NCBI GenBank assembly: GCA_029718625.1
Contig: CM056377.1
Span: forward strand, 106,094,585 to 106,158,584
From: Synaphobranchus kaupii
Lineage: Eukaryota > Chordata > Actinopteri > Anguilliformes > Synaphobranchidae
DNA: 64,000 bases
Direction: 5' to 3'
Positions 10,887-25,227 of the stretch are shown piece after piece; the first letter of the stretch is position 1; every line of letters starts with the position of its first letter. A program made the position numbers and the translations under genes. A model generated the notes under the pieces. That model saw only the letters and a program-made list of their open reading frames with translations, was not told the DNA's origin and did not search any database.

Positions 10887-11208
10887 CAAGAGTCCTTGAT
10901 ATCCTTTTATACAGAATCATGATGGCATCACCTGTTTACCTGTGGAATACCTGTTTACCACAGAAGTTGTTTGAGAGAATGGCAAGAATGTGCAAAGCCG
11001 TTATCAAGGCAAAGGGTGGCTACTTTGAAGAATCTAAAATATAAGACTTTTTTAAAATTTGTTTAACACTTTTTTGGTTTTTGCATAATTTAATTTGTGT
11101 TATCTCATAGTTTTGATGTCTTTACTATTCCAAGATGTGGAAAACAGTAAAAATAATGGGAAAAAACCTTCTATGAGTAGGTGTGTCAAACTTTTGACTG
11201 GTACTGTA

Positions 11209-11632
11209 TGTTTTTGAGTTTTCGTCTCATATTGAAGTACAGAATCAGAGCTACAAGATGAGGCATCACTTGATGAGATTGAGTAAATATTTCTGGAGAT
11301 ATGACTGTTGAATATTGTGTTTTTGCTTTGAGAAAACTGGCTTTAAAGATTTGTTGTGAATTTTGCCCTTTCTCATCATAAAATTGGTCCTGGTTTGAGG
11401 GTATATTTTATGAAATTGCTATATTTGTGTCGTCTGTAACCCAATGCTTGCTATGATTTTGAATACGTTTGATTATAATACTGTTTAAACCATAAATTCA
11501 TAAAAATATGAAAAAAAAACTTTTATTCTTCCACTTTCCTAATTATTTTGGTATGACTCCCCCATTATCATGTAACTTCAAACCATTGATAACTGCTCTC
11601 CCTATTGAAATATAACAATAATAGATTGTTTT
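11209..11632. other. Intron sequence between two transposons
   Basis: AT-rich, no recognised element. It ends at the TTAA (11633-11636) duplicated around the next transposon. Confidence 0.45.
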
Positions 11633-11801
11633 TTAAAGTGATACTGCAGTCAAAAACCGACTTTTCCCATTGAAAACCTATGTTTTGAGTTAGATTATGA
11701 TCATACACAACTGTTTATGTCCGAAAATTTAATGTTTAGTCAAAATGGTTTTATCTGAGTTTTAGTGTAGACTTACCAATATGCTGGCTTCCGGGGACTC
11801 G

Positions 11802-11886
11802 TGACGTCACAAAATCCTTAACATAAAAATGGGTGGACTTGAGGTGGTCCTAGGGGTGGGTCTTGGCTGGGCACGTGGTATAAAAG
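11802..11886 (+). promoter_or_regulatory. CRE, E-box and TATA box upstream of the THAP ORF
   Basis: A perfect cAMP-response palindrome TGACGTCA lies at 11802-11809, an E-box CACGTG at 11872-11877 and TATAAAAG at 11879-11886, about 190 bp before the ATG at 12073. The order and spacing look like a compact core promoter for the transposon gene. Whether it fires is unknown. Confidence 0.5.
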
Positions 11887-12072
11887 CAGAGAACGACGAT
11901 ATTTTTTTTTCCTTCTGAGACTGAGACCCTTGTTCTGCTAATTAGCTAGTTCAAGTTCAAATGCGAATTGCTTTGTATTATTGCTAACGTTAATATTACG
12001 ACTTATATCGAGCTACAGTTATTCATATATGACGTCTTACTACTTGGTATCTTTAGCTAACTTGCCTGCATT

Positions 12073-12267
12073 ATGCCAAGGAGTCAGAGATGTATCGTTC
12101 CTCGGTGCAACGCCACCAGCTCTGCTAGCTTTCATAATCTGCCGAGAGACCCAGCGCTACTTAGCCAGTGGCTTCAAGCTATCGGTGTAGAGCACGCGGA
12201 CTTGCCGAAGAAAGCCCTAGTGACAGTGTGCAACGCGCACTTCACACCGACTGCTACCACAATTTAA
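12073..12267 (+). pseudogene. THAP-type C2CH zinc finger, truncated by frameshift
   Basis: Sequence-specific DNA-binding domain of the kind used by THAP proteins and by Kolobok and P-element transposases. Residues Cys7, Cys12, Cys53 and His56 give C-x4-C-x40-C-x2-H. The conserved Trp33, the FHNLP segment (20-24) and HFTP (56-59) are also in place. The frame ends at TAA (12265-12267). The expected continuation resumes in the next frame (DCYHNLTGFEMGFYKT) from about 12250, and then shifts again before a block reading LKPGAIPTV, which matches the AVPT motif that closes THAP domains. Two single-base shifts therefore break the domain. It sits inside a TTAA-flanked element and is more likely transposon-derived than a host thap gene. 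Confidence 0.75.
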
Positions 12268-13385
12268 CTGGCTTTGAGATGGGCTTCTATAAAACTGTCG
12301 CTGAAGCCAGGTGCCATCCCAACAGTGATGGATGTAATTTTGTAATCATTACATCAGCTAAGTAAAACAGCTAAGTACAATATACCTATTACATTGTATT
12401 TGTGACATTGTGTAATTGCACATGTATTGGGCCACTATTATACAGTTGGGCCAAGCATGCCCGACTACGGCACCGCAGTATTAGACAAATCAAGAATAGC
12501 TTCATAACTACGCTGACATAACGTTACCTCAGTAACCTCACGGCAACATAGGTTTTCTGGAGGGGACAGGTTAGAGCAGTGGCCACAAGCACACCTGTTG
12601 GGACATTAGTTTGTTTCTGTTTACATGCAAGTTCTGTACAAACTACAACAAAAATGCTTTTGCAAACGGTTGACATTACTGATAGGTAATAGCTAATGTG
12701 AGGTTGAAGGCAACCTATTGTGTGAGCTATCTTTTATGAATACGTAACGTTAGCTAATAAACGATAGCAATAATACATTTGATGTAGCCCTAGCATAACC
12801 AGTTGGTCAGTAACTCGGACGGAATGTATCGATAAGTTAGGTAATGCAAGGCAGTCTATTGTGTGTGAGTTTAGCCCCGTTTGGTCCAGAGAGAACTGGT
12901 AACTTAGCTAGCTAGTTATATTAGCTATATCATTTATGAATAATGTTAGCTAATAAATGATAATTCTCTCCGGACCAAGTGAAGTTATGAGGGCGCTACA
13001 ACCAGCCATGTTCAATATACTAACGTTACTGTGTGACTGGGTTTTGCTGTGTATTTGAATGTATTCAATAGTAACGTTACTTTAGGCAGACAAACAAGCT
13101 AACTTAGCTAGGTAACGTTAGCTTTACCATTCGGTTACATCCCGGGTCCTCTCCTCGCGAAGACGTTGCTCAACTAATACAGCCATTTTATTTAGTTGTG
13201 AGGAGAGAGCTGGAAGGGGGGCTGAGTCAGTTCACCAAGACACACCCTTTCACTCCTTGACCGTATGAATATTCGTAATATTACTACGTGGCATCATCGT
13301 CATATGACCACACCTACTCACGAGTTTCAGTTCAAATTGAAGCGGAAAAAAGGGCCTTAGAAAAGCCTCTGCAGTATCTCTTTAA

Positions 13386-14830
13386 AAGGTTTACGGGCCC
13401 AATGGTTGTATCTGTTGCAAAACCCACATTGCTGTAAACTATGCAAACACTTTTTGAATTGTCATTGTTTTGTTTCACGGCAGGCTTTGAAGAATCTGTG
13501 CTTTTCCTCAATTAAAATGATTCATTGTTTTCTAGAAATATCACAAATTGCAAGCTAGGGAGTTTTGTGTTAACAGTGCACAATAGCTAGCTTGCTTTCT
13601 GCTCTGTTCATCAGCTGTGTGCTTTGTGATGTTGTAGACAGTATTCATCTCTCTGGACTGCCCACTCCATGATGGACCAGATTTTAATCAGACTCTCGCT
13701 GTTCCTCCCCTGATTGGCAACACTACATACTGCACTATGGTCCGTTGATCATATTTGGAGATCCTATGATGTAATGCCAAAAGAAAATGCCATAAATTTA
13801 TAAACAAGCTTTTGCAGTCTGATATGATTTTAGATTATTTTAATCTTGGAAACTATATTCAGAGTATGATTGATCAAACTTGCTAGCTAACTAACAAGTG
13901 ATTGTTAGTTTGCTAGCTACCCATTTATTTATTTGTTTGCTTGTTTGTTTGGGTAATAATTCCCAGTATGTGTATTTGTCCAGATTCCTGGATGTTCATA
14001 GAACATTATTTTTGTCACAAGTAACAAAGCAGGAATCGTTTTAAAACATTGTTGGGATTTGTAATTTAAGTTTTAAAAATTTTTAATTGTAGACAGTCAT
14101 TATTCTTAATTTTATCAGGAATGTTAGCAATGTTAAACAAATCTGCCTTTTCAATACTTTAATAAATTAATGCATGAATGGAGTGCAAATAATAAGTGCA
14201 AATAGCAAGATGATAGTAAGTGCAAATAGCAAGATGATAGTAATGGCAGTAACGGAAATGGAAGTAATGGAAGTTCAAATAGCAGGCAGATCTATTCACA
14301 CTAAGTGCAAGTAGCATACTAATGCTACTGGCACTAAGTGCATATAGCAGGCCAAAGCTATCACAGTGCATAGCCTATAGAAGGCTGATGCAATTTGCAT
14401 GAAATGCAAATAGTAATACAACACAGCAGGTGCAATTTATGTGCGCTAAATGTAGATAGTAGGCAGATTTGATTCACATTAAGTATACCTGAGTTTGTGT
14501 CAAGTAAAAACAAGTGTTCTCTATGTCAGTGTTGTGGTTGTGTTAATAAAAAAGGCAATTACCTGGGTTCATGGGTTTAATGTTTGGGATTTACATCAAT
14601 CTATCTAAGGCTATATAGACATTATATTATGTGTCCTACAATGAACATTAGTTTTGTGTTCCCATTGTGTTCCAATGTTTTTTTTAATGTTACAAGAACA
14701 TTGAATTTCCACAGTGTAAAGGTTGAAAATGAAAACCTTTTTCCAGTTACAATGTGCAAAGCTGTATGATGTTGCACTCTCAGCAATCCAATGTAAAGCA
14801 ACAAAAGAAAGTTTAAAGTAAAGAAACAGA
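13386..14830. other. Intron sequence with a degenerate local repeat
   Basis: At about 14186-14240 the unit AGTGCAAATAGCAAGATGATAG is present twice in tandem (unit about 24 bp). Looser AAGTGCAxATAGCA copies continue to about 14450. The rest is AT-rich and unassigned. Confidence 0.45.
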
Positions 14831-14839
14831 AGTCAATCT

Positions 14840-14988
14840 AACATAACATAATTTAATGACTAGAACAGGCCATTCATTCAGCCCAACAATGCTCGCCATT
14901 TTCCTACCACTAAAGGGTACCTAGTGCTCACTGTTTACCTACTAGATAGTATCTAGCACCGTATCAAGCCTGGTCTTGAAAACACCCA
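14840..14988. repeat. Fragment of a fish interspersed repeat
   Basis: The phrases GCCATTCATTCAGCCCAACAA, TGCTCGCCATTTTCC and CAAGCCTGGTCTTGAAAACA match a repeat I recognise as common in fish genomes, though I cannot place its class. It stops where a Harbinger-type end begins. Confidence 0.45.
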
Positions 14989-15225
14989 GGACTCTATCTT
15001 ACATCCTGCGCTAAGCGGCGGTAACCCAAACGCAAGTGTCTTTGTTAGTTTCAGACTGACAGTTGTCATTTTACCATCCAACACTCACATTGTTTAAATA
15101 GCAAGTAAACTTGCGCTGAATTGGGCGGGTTGGTCTTAAAATGAGGTGTGGTCAGGAAAATTTTTAGCGTATTGCTATTTTGAGGCAGCAGAAAGTGTTT
15201 GCGCTAAAACCACCACAAACCAGGG
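14989..15225. mobile_element. Harbinger-type MITE, truncated copy
   Basis: It begins GGACTCTATCTTACATCCTG and continues CGCTAAGCGGCGGTAACC and AAACGCAAGTGTCTTTG. The same text follows the left end of the complete MITE at 41770. No matching right end is found; the sequence runs into CCAGGGGGGTATACTACG at about 15220, which looks like the start of yet another repeat. Confidence 0.55.
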
Positions 15226-18200
15226 GGGTATACTACGAAGCAGGATTACTGAGTAAATATGTTTTATATCTATGGTGGGGAAAATAGATAAGTTAATGTT
15301 AGGCCTATGCAATGTGATACAGGCCTAATTTTATCCTAATTTAGTAATTTACATAGTTTGACAACTAGTCTGTTTTGTTAGGTAGCTAAGTCACAAGTTA
15401 TAATGAGTAATAATAAAATTTAGCAGTCATTTCTCAACTTCTGCCTACGTATAGGCAACTTGATTCTGCCCAAGCTGCAGGTGCCAAAATGTCAGCTGCC
15501 AATGTAGGTGTTGGCAGAGTTACTGTTAGACAGAACACCTGTACGCTGTGGTAGCCGGAGTTAGTATGAATAGCATGTGCCACATAGGGCAGCTACTTGT
15601 AATTTTCATAATTACTTCATCATTTTTTTGGAATGTCCTCATTACAGCAATATCTCACTACCAAAATACAAACATTATCAAAATGTTCCCCAATGTTATT
15701 TTTTATAATTACTTAAAATAAACTATCATTAAAAACACAATAATTATATACTCTTACTTATTTTATACCCAGTAATATAATCTGTAATGTAATTTTAGCA
15801 TATGATATTACAGTCCACTGGCGAGATACATACCACCAATATATTAAAAAATATTTCTACTGCATTTCCTTCAATGTAATTTTTTCTCAGTGCAGTTTTT
15901 CTTTGGCAGCAAACTCTTTCTTCACAAAATACTGTCCTTCAGGTCTTTTTGCTCCCATGTACAAGAGTACACAGCTTGTCTATTTCTGCATTTCACTTTA
16001 TTTACAAAAGTGAATCCTGAAGTATGGTGGTGCATAATGGATTGCAATGCTGCTGTAATTAATTATTACTTTAACTGCAAATTCATAATTGTACTGGTGC
16101 AGGGTGCATCCTAAGCTATCTTTGTTTTTTGGTTCCTAAAGGATATACATGGTTAACCCATGTACAGGATTATTCAGGTGTACTAATGCAACCATTCTAC
16201 ATGTGGAATTACAAAGCTAGTTTAAATATGCTTATTCATGCAAAAAGTTGGATTGATAAAAAATTCTAAATTCTAGTTTAGATGATAAATGTTTTAAGTG
16301 GTGCAACTATTCACACCAAAGCTGTAGTTCAGTTCAGAGCCTGGTGTTTACAATGTTAAACATATGCATATTTACTGAAAGGGTAACGTTTGAAGGAAAT
16401 ATGAAGTGCAACTATCTTTTATTGCAGATGCAAAAGTATCCCCTTGAACTGTATCTCATACATTTTCGCTAGGAGGGTTGATATTTCTTATGGCTTTCCA
16501 CTTCATCAGAGAATATACTCTGGTGCAGAAAGGATGACATCAGTCCTGGCACGGGTGCCTGTTCCCCACAGTGCCTTCCAAACTGCTTGACAGCCGGAAT
16601 AATGCCTGACTGTAGCAGTATTATATAAATACCAGCTGTTCCATGCAATTGTCTCACATCCACTTTGCATCTGCGATAATTCTAATGCAATCTCACTGCA
16701 ACTATTATGGTATTTTAATTTAAAATGAGAATGATGGGACTGATGCTTTGGCAAGGGCCTTTGGAGGTTTCTGCATGACCCAGTCTATGGATAAGTCTAT
16801 TAAACTGACACTTTTGCCACTACCTTCAGTCCTGGAGGTAAAATGGAGCTCAGAACCAACATAATATTTCTCATGGTAATCTCAAGAGAGTAGATTCTGA
16901 AATTGGTGGTCTCTGTGAGAGTCACCCTAGGCCTACTTGTTTTTTTTTTAAACCTCACCAATATTTAGTCCCCTATTGTATTGGCTAGATTTTTTTTGTC
17001 TTGTTTAGCTTTCATTTTTCAGGATAAAATGCCTTGGACTCCATCACTCGCTTGTTCATATTAAAGCAAATGTTTCAGAGAAGTGATTCAACTAAATACA
17101 TCTTCGTGATATTTCAGCCAGAACACAAAAGACACATTCTCAGTAGACATTCTTTTGGATGTCTAAATTATCTGAGTTCCACATTATATTGCATGTAGGC
17201 TATATATTCTGTCTGTCTTCACCGCCTCATAGTTGTCAAGATGAAAGCCATTTCTTTTCATATGTGTTTCTTTCTCAATTCTGTGCTCAAAAGAAGAAGC
17301 CCATATACAGTATATTATGAATATATGGCCTACTATATGCTATATACTCCATATATACTTGTATGTATACTGCTGGTTAAACAGACAGATGGGATTGCAA
17401 CCTACTTTTAATTATTAGGGGAACATTTCAATTTAAGTAATTGACTCATTAACTGTATTAAGTTTGTTTTGGATTGTACCCGTTGCATTGGGAAAAAGGC
17501 TGGCTTGAAATAATAAATCACTGGCTTGAACCTAATGACTAGGCTGTCTTATTTTCTGTTAAGCTCTAACCTGTTATTTTTTAGTTTAGCTTTCACTCAA
17601 AGTGTACAAGCCTACATAGAAAATAGGCTTGGTACCTCAAACGGAAATGGGGGTTTCTCTGTTTGGGAATCTGTTTGGTTTTTGTCTTCCATTTTTGGGA
17701 GCTGAGTGGAGATGGAGATCTCAGGGAACAGTGTGTCCTGTCACCTGCCCTTGTCTGACACCTGGGAACTATCAGGATCCAGACGTTGGTAGGAGGGAAC
17801 CTGCTTTCTTTTGGCCAAAGGGATCCAGAGCCACACCTCATTCTGTCACTGCTGATTAATTGGTGCAGTCCTCCTGCACGCTGTTGCCACTGGAGGATTA
17901 ATGGGATTAGTATCTCCGTCAAAACATTCTTGTACCCGTATTTAGTTATTTATTCTCCATCTAGCATACCTTTGGACAGATCATAGAAAAGAGTATAGTA
18001 TAGTATATGCGGTATGTTGACTTGACTTATGATGAATTCCATTCATGCATTCAAGTTGTATTTCCCTAAACGACAGTACGGGCTTCAAATAATTCCACTG
18101 AGGAGTAGATCTAGGGGCTGGAAATTGAAATACATGGTTGACTTCCATATACCATTGACAACGTCAATTAAATGAGAATCTAACACCAGTTTAAAGACAT

Positions 18201-19943
18201 TTCTTGGAATGAATATTAAAACACCCAAAGACTAAGGTTGAAGGAAAATGGTTCTGCCTATTCCGAAAAGTAGTCAGTGAAGCTTTGTCTCATGAGTGCG
18301 CACTTTAAATGTGTGTATCAGGAAAGTCACAATTCAGAGAGGTCCATATTGCAACAGTAACCGCTCTGCTGAAGAACACAGCAATGAGGAAGTGAAGTGG
18401 AACCTATGTGTTACATGCAAGCTGAGGTAGGGGTATGTGTGCAAAGGACGAACATCTGGGACCAGGGGTGCGTATAGAGCCCTAGAGTCCCAGAAGGGAA
18501 ATTTATCTTCACATACTGTGAATTGTGGAATTCTTCCAAATGAAACAAACACATTGCGCAATTATTTACTCTCAGTTCAGTGTTATCCCATCAGATGTTT
18601 AAACTGACATTCAGATTATTTTGTCAGCTTTCCAAATCCACTTGACATAATGCTGCAGAGAGTCGTATCAATATGTACTGCATACGTGCAGACAATGAAA
18701 CATAATACTGTTGACAATGTATCAAAAATGAACCAAACACCCAGAAGAAAAATTAATCTTCACGCGGGAATTATATGTGACGGCATAATCATCCTTTTTC
18801 ATTTTTCCAATCTTTAACACTACAATTTAATTTATACACAGTAGAAACAACTCCTGCCCTCCCTATATTTTTGGTTCATTAAAATGACATGCATATGTAT
18901 GTCAATACAATCACTTGTGTCATTACAGAAACATGACATTATGGATGTACTCACTTGCATATTACATTTTATAATGCTTAAACCTCAGCTGGTTGAGCAA
19001 AATTTAAAGGGATGTCCAACCGCTTTGTCCTGTGCCTGAGTTTTGTACATTCATTTGTCTAAAAATGTCTCAGTAAATTCTTCCTTACAGAGTTTTGGTA
19101 GGGTAGACACCACGGATGCTAGAAATCCACACTCTCGCTGTGCAGCGTGACTGACATCAATTGGGTGAAAGAAGACTTGATGATGCTGTCAAACTGTAAA
19201 CCTATACCTACAGAGAGGATGTTAGAAAATACCATTAATGCAGTTACACATTAAACAGATCTTATTGCCACATCAGAATAGTGAACATAGGGATAAAAAG
19301 GTGACCATAATTATTGGAATTTAGTTATGTATTCAGTATTGGAGTCTGAGTTACTGAAAAGTAACACCATTACAAAGGGTTTGTACAAACCACAGTCTCC
19401 TGCACTACTGCTTTCACATTCACCCAAAATAGTCTGCATTGTTAATTGAAAAAGAAAAAGATCAAATTTATAATAGAGAATATCAACAATGTATGATGCT
19501 GTGGTAATACTGTATATGATAAATGTTGCTTTGTCTATTGTCAGAACTACATGGCCATGTTCAGTTTGTGTACCAAGCTCATTATAATTGGTCACTCTGT
19601 CTAATGGATCGCAAATCAAATTACCTTGTTAAATGGTATACTATAGGCTATAGAGAAATTGTAACCATCCCTGGTAGACAACATCTTTTGAAAGGACCGA
19701 CTATTTACAGGGGTTCCCAATGTAGTATATTCATCCAGGTTGTTGCTATGATGGTTCTTGTTTCAATCAATTCACTAATTGATCTGAGTACATTTACAGA
19801 CTTGAATGTCCCAAAATTATTTTATCTAAGATGTGATGTGTCATTTCCAAACCAAAACAAATATATAAAAATAAATAATAGTTCAGCTATTTAGTTATGA
19901 GCAGATAGCGCATCACCAATGCATTACATATGGCCCTTTAGGT
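15226..19943. other. Long intron stretch without recognised elements
   Basis: About 4.7 kb, AT-rich. The first 30 bases (GGGGGTATACTACGAAGCAGG) resemble the edge of a dispersed fish repeat. Open frames near 16.5, 17.7 and 18.4 kb are short and overlap each other on both strands; none shows a domain or splice-site arrangement that I would call an exon. I see no RNA gene. Confidence 0.35.
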
Positions 19944-19944
19944 G

Positions 19945-21573
<1,629 letters not shown>

Positions 21574-21575
21574 TA

Positions 21576-22493
21576 TTTGTAGTTTTCTTCCTGTGAGTAA
21601 TTCTTAACAATGCAGTAGCTAGTAGTCTAACATAAGACTAACATGGTCCAACATGAGACCCAATTGTGGGCCCGCCTTCCATTCATGAATACTCTTAAAT
21701 CCATTGCTAAAACATAATACAATACAATAAGATTTGAGGTTTTATATTATGCACTATTAGATGGCACTGTGGTACATTCAGTGAAAAACAAATCTAATTT
21801 AAGATGTGAAACGAGACAAGTAAACAAGAAAGTATATCCACAAATATTAAATGTAGGCTTTACAAATGGAACAGTGTACCATTTCGAAGCTTCTAATCAA
21901 TGGACATTTCAGCAAAAATCTATTACTGATTTTACATTATCCTAAAATATCCTCCCTCATTGGTTTACTACTAACAGGCAGTTCATGGTAAAAAAACTAA
22001 AATGTTTAAATTAAAATGGACTAATCTGAAAAGTACAAACCTTAGTGGATTAGCAGAACCAATCTCAGTTGCATTTCCTGCAATGCAGTTTCAGTACTTA
22101 ACTAAATGTGCAAACCCTAGTCAATCCCACTAATGGCTACATGTAAAACAGTTGGATTTAATTAAATCTCCATTAATGGACTTCCATTTCAAGACAGTCA
22201 GACAGCAATAACAACAACTATTACTAATGCTTATATCCTGGCTTTAACCACAGAGAAATTCTGAAATGGGACAATGAAATCCTATAACCCAATCTGGTGT
22301 TAACATAATTTGTGAGAAACACATAAGTCCTACTGTTGTGTAATATATTTATTTTTCAGTAGCTTCAACTATAATCAAGCACTTAAACAAAAGTAAAATA
22401 TTTCCAGTTACACATATGACTGCATGCAGGCAAGTAGAGGGAAAGCTTCAGTCCTTATGTAATATATATTTGGCAGCAGGTCTGTGCACACAC
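21576..22493. other. Intron sequence, no feature recognised
   Basis: AT-rich, no terminal repeats or coding similarity seen. Confidence 0.4.
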
Positions 22494-22519
22494 GGGGGGG
22501 GGGGGGGGGGGGGGGGGGG
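22494..22519. repeat. Poly-G run (26 G)
   Basis: An uninterrupted run of G preceded by CACACAC. Homopolymers of this length are prone to sequencing error, so the true length is uncertain. It is able in principle to form G-quadruplex on the + strand. Confidence 0.9.
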
Positions 22520-25225
22520 TGTACAGTGCTCCTGTTTAATTGCATGTGTAAAGGATCCCAGGCCAGTTACTGTTATCATACTATATTGAGTGAGATCAAT
22601 AGCCCTGTAAATAGACTGCTTGAGTAAAAGTCCCTGCATTATTTTAAAGCAGAAGGGTCTGCATTATCAGCAGCACCAGTGGCCGTGGAAAGATCGAGAC
22701 AAGGAAGATCATTACACACAACGCAGAGAGGTGCCTTCTGATTTTTCCTTCAAAGCAAGCCTTCTGATTTTGGTGGAAGATAATGTTCATAAGGAAGCTC
22801 TCCTTCCATCCTTTCCTTGACCCTGTGACCTTTTCTAGCGAGGTCAAGGAAAAGTTGCAAGGAAAGGAAAAAGGACCTATTTTTTTTTGACTATCTGAAT
22901 GCAGCCTAAAATTAGTCTAAGAATAATTATCAAATCATGGTAATGTTTTGTTTCAACTCAAGAACATTGTGGCTTCACTTCAGAATCTGACACTTCAAAT
23001 GCAAGTCATGGCTTTTTTCACCTCCTTTTTTACAGGGTTTTCACAGGAAAGCAGTTCATCCTGGTGGTGACTCACTCTTGCTGATTGTGTGTGTGTGCGC
23101 ATGATATACCCAATGTTGCCATTGAATTTCTTTGTCCCATTTAACTTTCACATTCAGCTATAATTCCGACACATTGACTTGGTCACTGCCATGATTTAAG
23201 CCCCATTGCCATATAATAATGGGAGACGAATATAGTGGGCACACTTCATTGTGATTTGTTTATTAAAATGAAAAATATTCAGTCATGTCAAGAAAACTTG
23301 ACTTGGATGCACAGTATAAGATAAATTTTCCGATTTGACAAAATGTTTTTCATGTTAACAGGTGTTCATTGGAACACAAATACCATTGATAGAACTTAAC
23401 ATCTGGTCAGCCGTGATTTTGACTGGAAGGGATTTTTAATTCATTTTTATGGAAATTCTTGGCTTCCTTAAAAGCTACTTTAACTATATCATACCTTTAT
23501 TGCAAGTCACCTTACAATATCAGCATAGAATTTCAAGTCATAGGTTTTCATTTTATACAGCTAAATTCCCATTCCGACATCCACTTGCATTCCACGCAGT
23601 TGGGTAATCAGTACAGTGAATATCAACAGTGACATTTCACTATACACTGTCCTCCCATTTTTTGACATATTGTGAGTCAGGGTGGAAAACATTTGATGAA
23701 ATGACAACTACCATATTTTAGTTCTGTTGACAATCTTCCCTTGACTTAAACCAGTGTTTGTCTCTCTCACTTTTCACTGCAGATTTGAAGTGAGAATCTG
23801 AAAACAAACAAACTTTTAACAATTAAAATGTCTCTGAACATTGGAAAGTACTGTTGAAACAGAAAATACATTTACCTGTTAGACGTTACTATACAGGAAA
23901 TATGTAATTTATTGTGTACAGTTTGTAGTATGTTGGAATTATCTTTGTCAGTAGTAAGAAATGTATCATTAATGAGTATAATTAAATACAGATGTCATTG
24001 TCATATGCAGCGATGCATAATTACAATAGTGGTCAAGGAGAGAGGGACTCAATCAAGGCAGCTGTGTAAGATGTGCAGTCCTCAGTTGGTAGAATGCGGA
24101 GTGGAAAAAATACTGGCTGACTGCATTCTAGAGAACATATGGCCCCCAAATTGACGGAAGATATTTCAAAATATTTCTAAATTTGATATTCTAAAAATGA
24201 TAATGCAATTTTTTATCTGTAAGCATAAACCTTACCTTGCCTTATGATAACTGTTTTTTATATTCAAAAGTTGCAAGTACGTACATTATACGACCAAAAG
24301 GCAACTTTGACACCCACAGAGCAATAATGCTTATGTAACCTTAGGTAGGTAAAGTAAAGCTAGCATCTTGAATATTAACTGCTTCTCAACTGCAAATATA
24401 TGATTTATCTCCTACTCACTTATTGGAGTTTTTTTTTTCTTTCAGAAAACATACTATCCATGTTATGAACAGAACTGCTGTGGCTTTAGTGACTTACTTC
24501 CTTTCGATATAAATATTTCACCAAAATGCTTAGATGTACTGTACTCTGGAATATTGACTTGCCCCAAAGCCTCCGAGACTGGAGGCCTTTCTGGGAAGTT
24601 CTGTGTGAATTTTTACGAGCTGTGTTTCTGATGTCTTCTCCACTAATCTTTAATTAAAGCAAAACAAGTAGAAAAGGGATATTTCCATTGAGTGACAGCG
24701 CTCTCGAATCAATGCAGCAGGACAGAGGGGAAGGGGGGTGGCCCTAAACTCCAAAGCAAAACTTGACTTTTTAATGTTTATTTGTCGCCATTTCCCTGAG
24801 GGCTGACGCAACTCTGAGTCCCTCTCAAGAAATGTGTGATAGCCTTGTGTTCTCCCTTATCAAGAAAATCTCTTAACTAAAGGTTTACAAGACTTAAAAA
24901 CTGATTTTTAAAGTTCTTTACTCTTGCTTCTAAGATAAGGATTCCTGGTTCATATCAGTGTAAGCCGGAATGAGTTCTGTTATCTTCTTTCCCATATGGA
25001 GCAATTCTTAGGTCAAATGTTTGTCCATAGAAAAAATAACAAAACCCTTTTTTTCAGGACTTTTTAAGGACTACACTACTGAATTATATGTTTCAATGTG
25101 TGCCTTAAATATGAGTTGCCACTTTTTGTTCCATGCTTGGATATCTTATGCCAACATTGAATGTAGTGAATGTGATTGCAGGTAATATTGTGTAAAAGCC
25201 TACGCTGTATACACACATGCACACA
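22520..25225. other. Intron stretch, possible regulatory segments
   Basis: No transposon recognised. A stem TTTCCTTGACC / GGTCAAGGAAA (about 22812-22852) encloses TGACCTT, giving several nuclear-receptor-like half-sites. The 12-bp palindrome CTTTAATTAAAG lies at 24648-24659, followed by TGACAGCGCTCTCGAATCA. These could mark conserved enhancers or be chance. Confidence 0.25.
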
Positions 25226-25227
25226 TA

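Larger units (their letters stand above)
9169..11206. mobile_element. Tc1-type MITE, CAGTACCAGTCAAAAG family, with nested insertion
   Basis: The left end CAGTACCAGTCAAAAGTTTG is mirrored by CAAACTTTTGACTGGTACTG at 11187-11206, with TA on both sides (9167-9168, 11207-11208). The arms pair over more than 200 bases, including the AATCTAAAATATAAGACTTT region. The left arm contains the same 'TTGAGGCTCGTTTGATACC' core found in the 550-1402 family, although the termini differ. A Harbinger element (9674-10886) is inserted at its centre. There is no Tc1 transposase. Confidence 0.85.
11637..13381 (+). mobile_element. Kolobok-like DNA transposon, non-autonomous, with THAP domain
   Basis: The termini AGTGATACTGCAG and, inverted, AGAGATACTGCAG differ at one base and are flanked on both sides by TTAA (11633-11636, 13382-13385). 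TTAA duplications together with an encoded THAP zinc finger are the hallmark of Kolobok transposons; piggyBac also uses TTAA but lacks THAP. The element is 1745 bp and carries a promoter-like region, a THAP-encoding segment and about 1.1 kb of non-coding sequence with repeated AACGTT and GCTAGC words. No catalytic domain is visible, so it is an internally deleted copy. Confidence 0.7.

Noticed and set aside
12073..12365. Host thap gene exon
   Set aside because: It lies within a TTAA-flanked element with inverted ends, is frameshifted twice and has no splice donor that keeps the domain; a transposon origin fits better.
17593..18561. Overlapping frames of 75-109 codons near 17.6-18.5 kb
   Set aside because: They overlap on both strands, show no domain or bounded splice sites and have composition like the surrounding intron.
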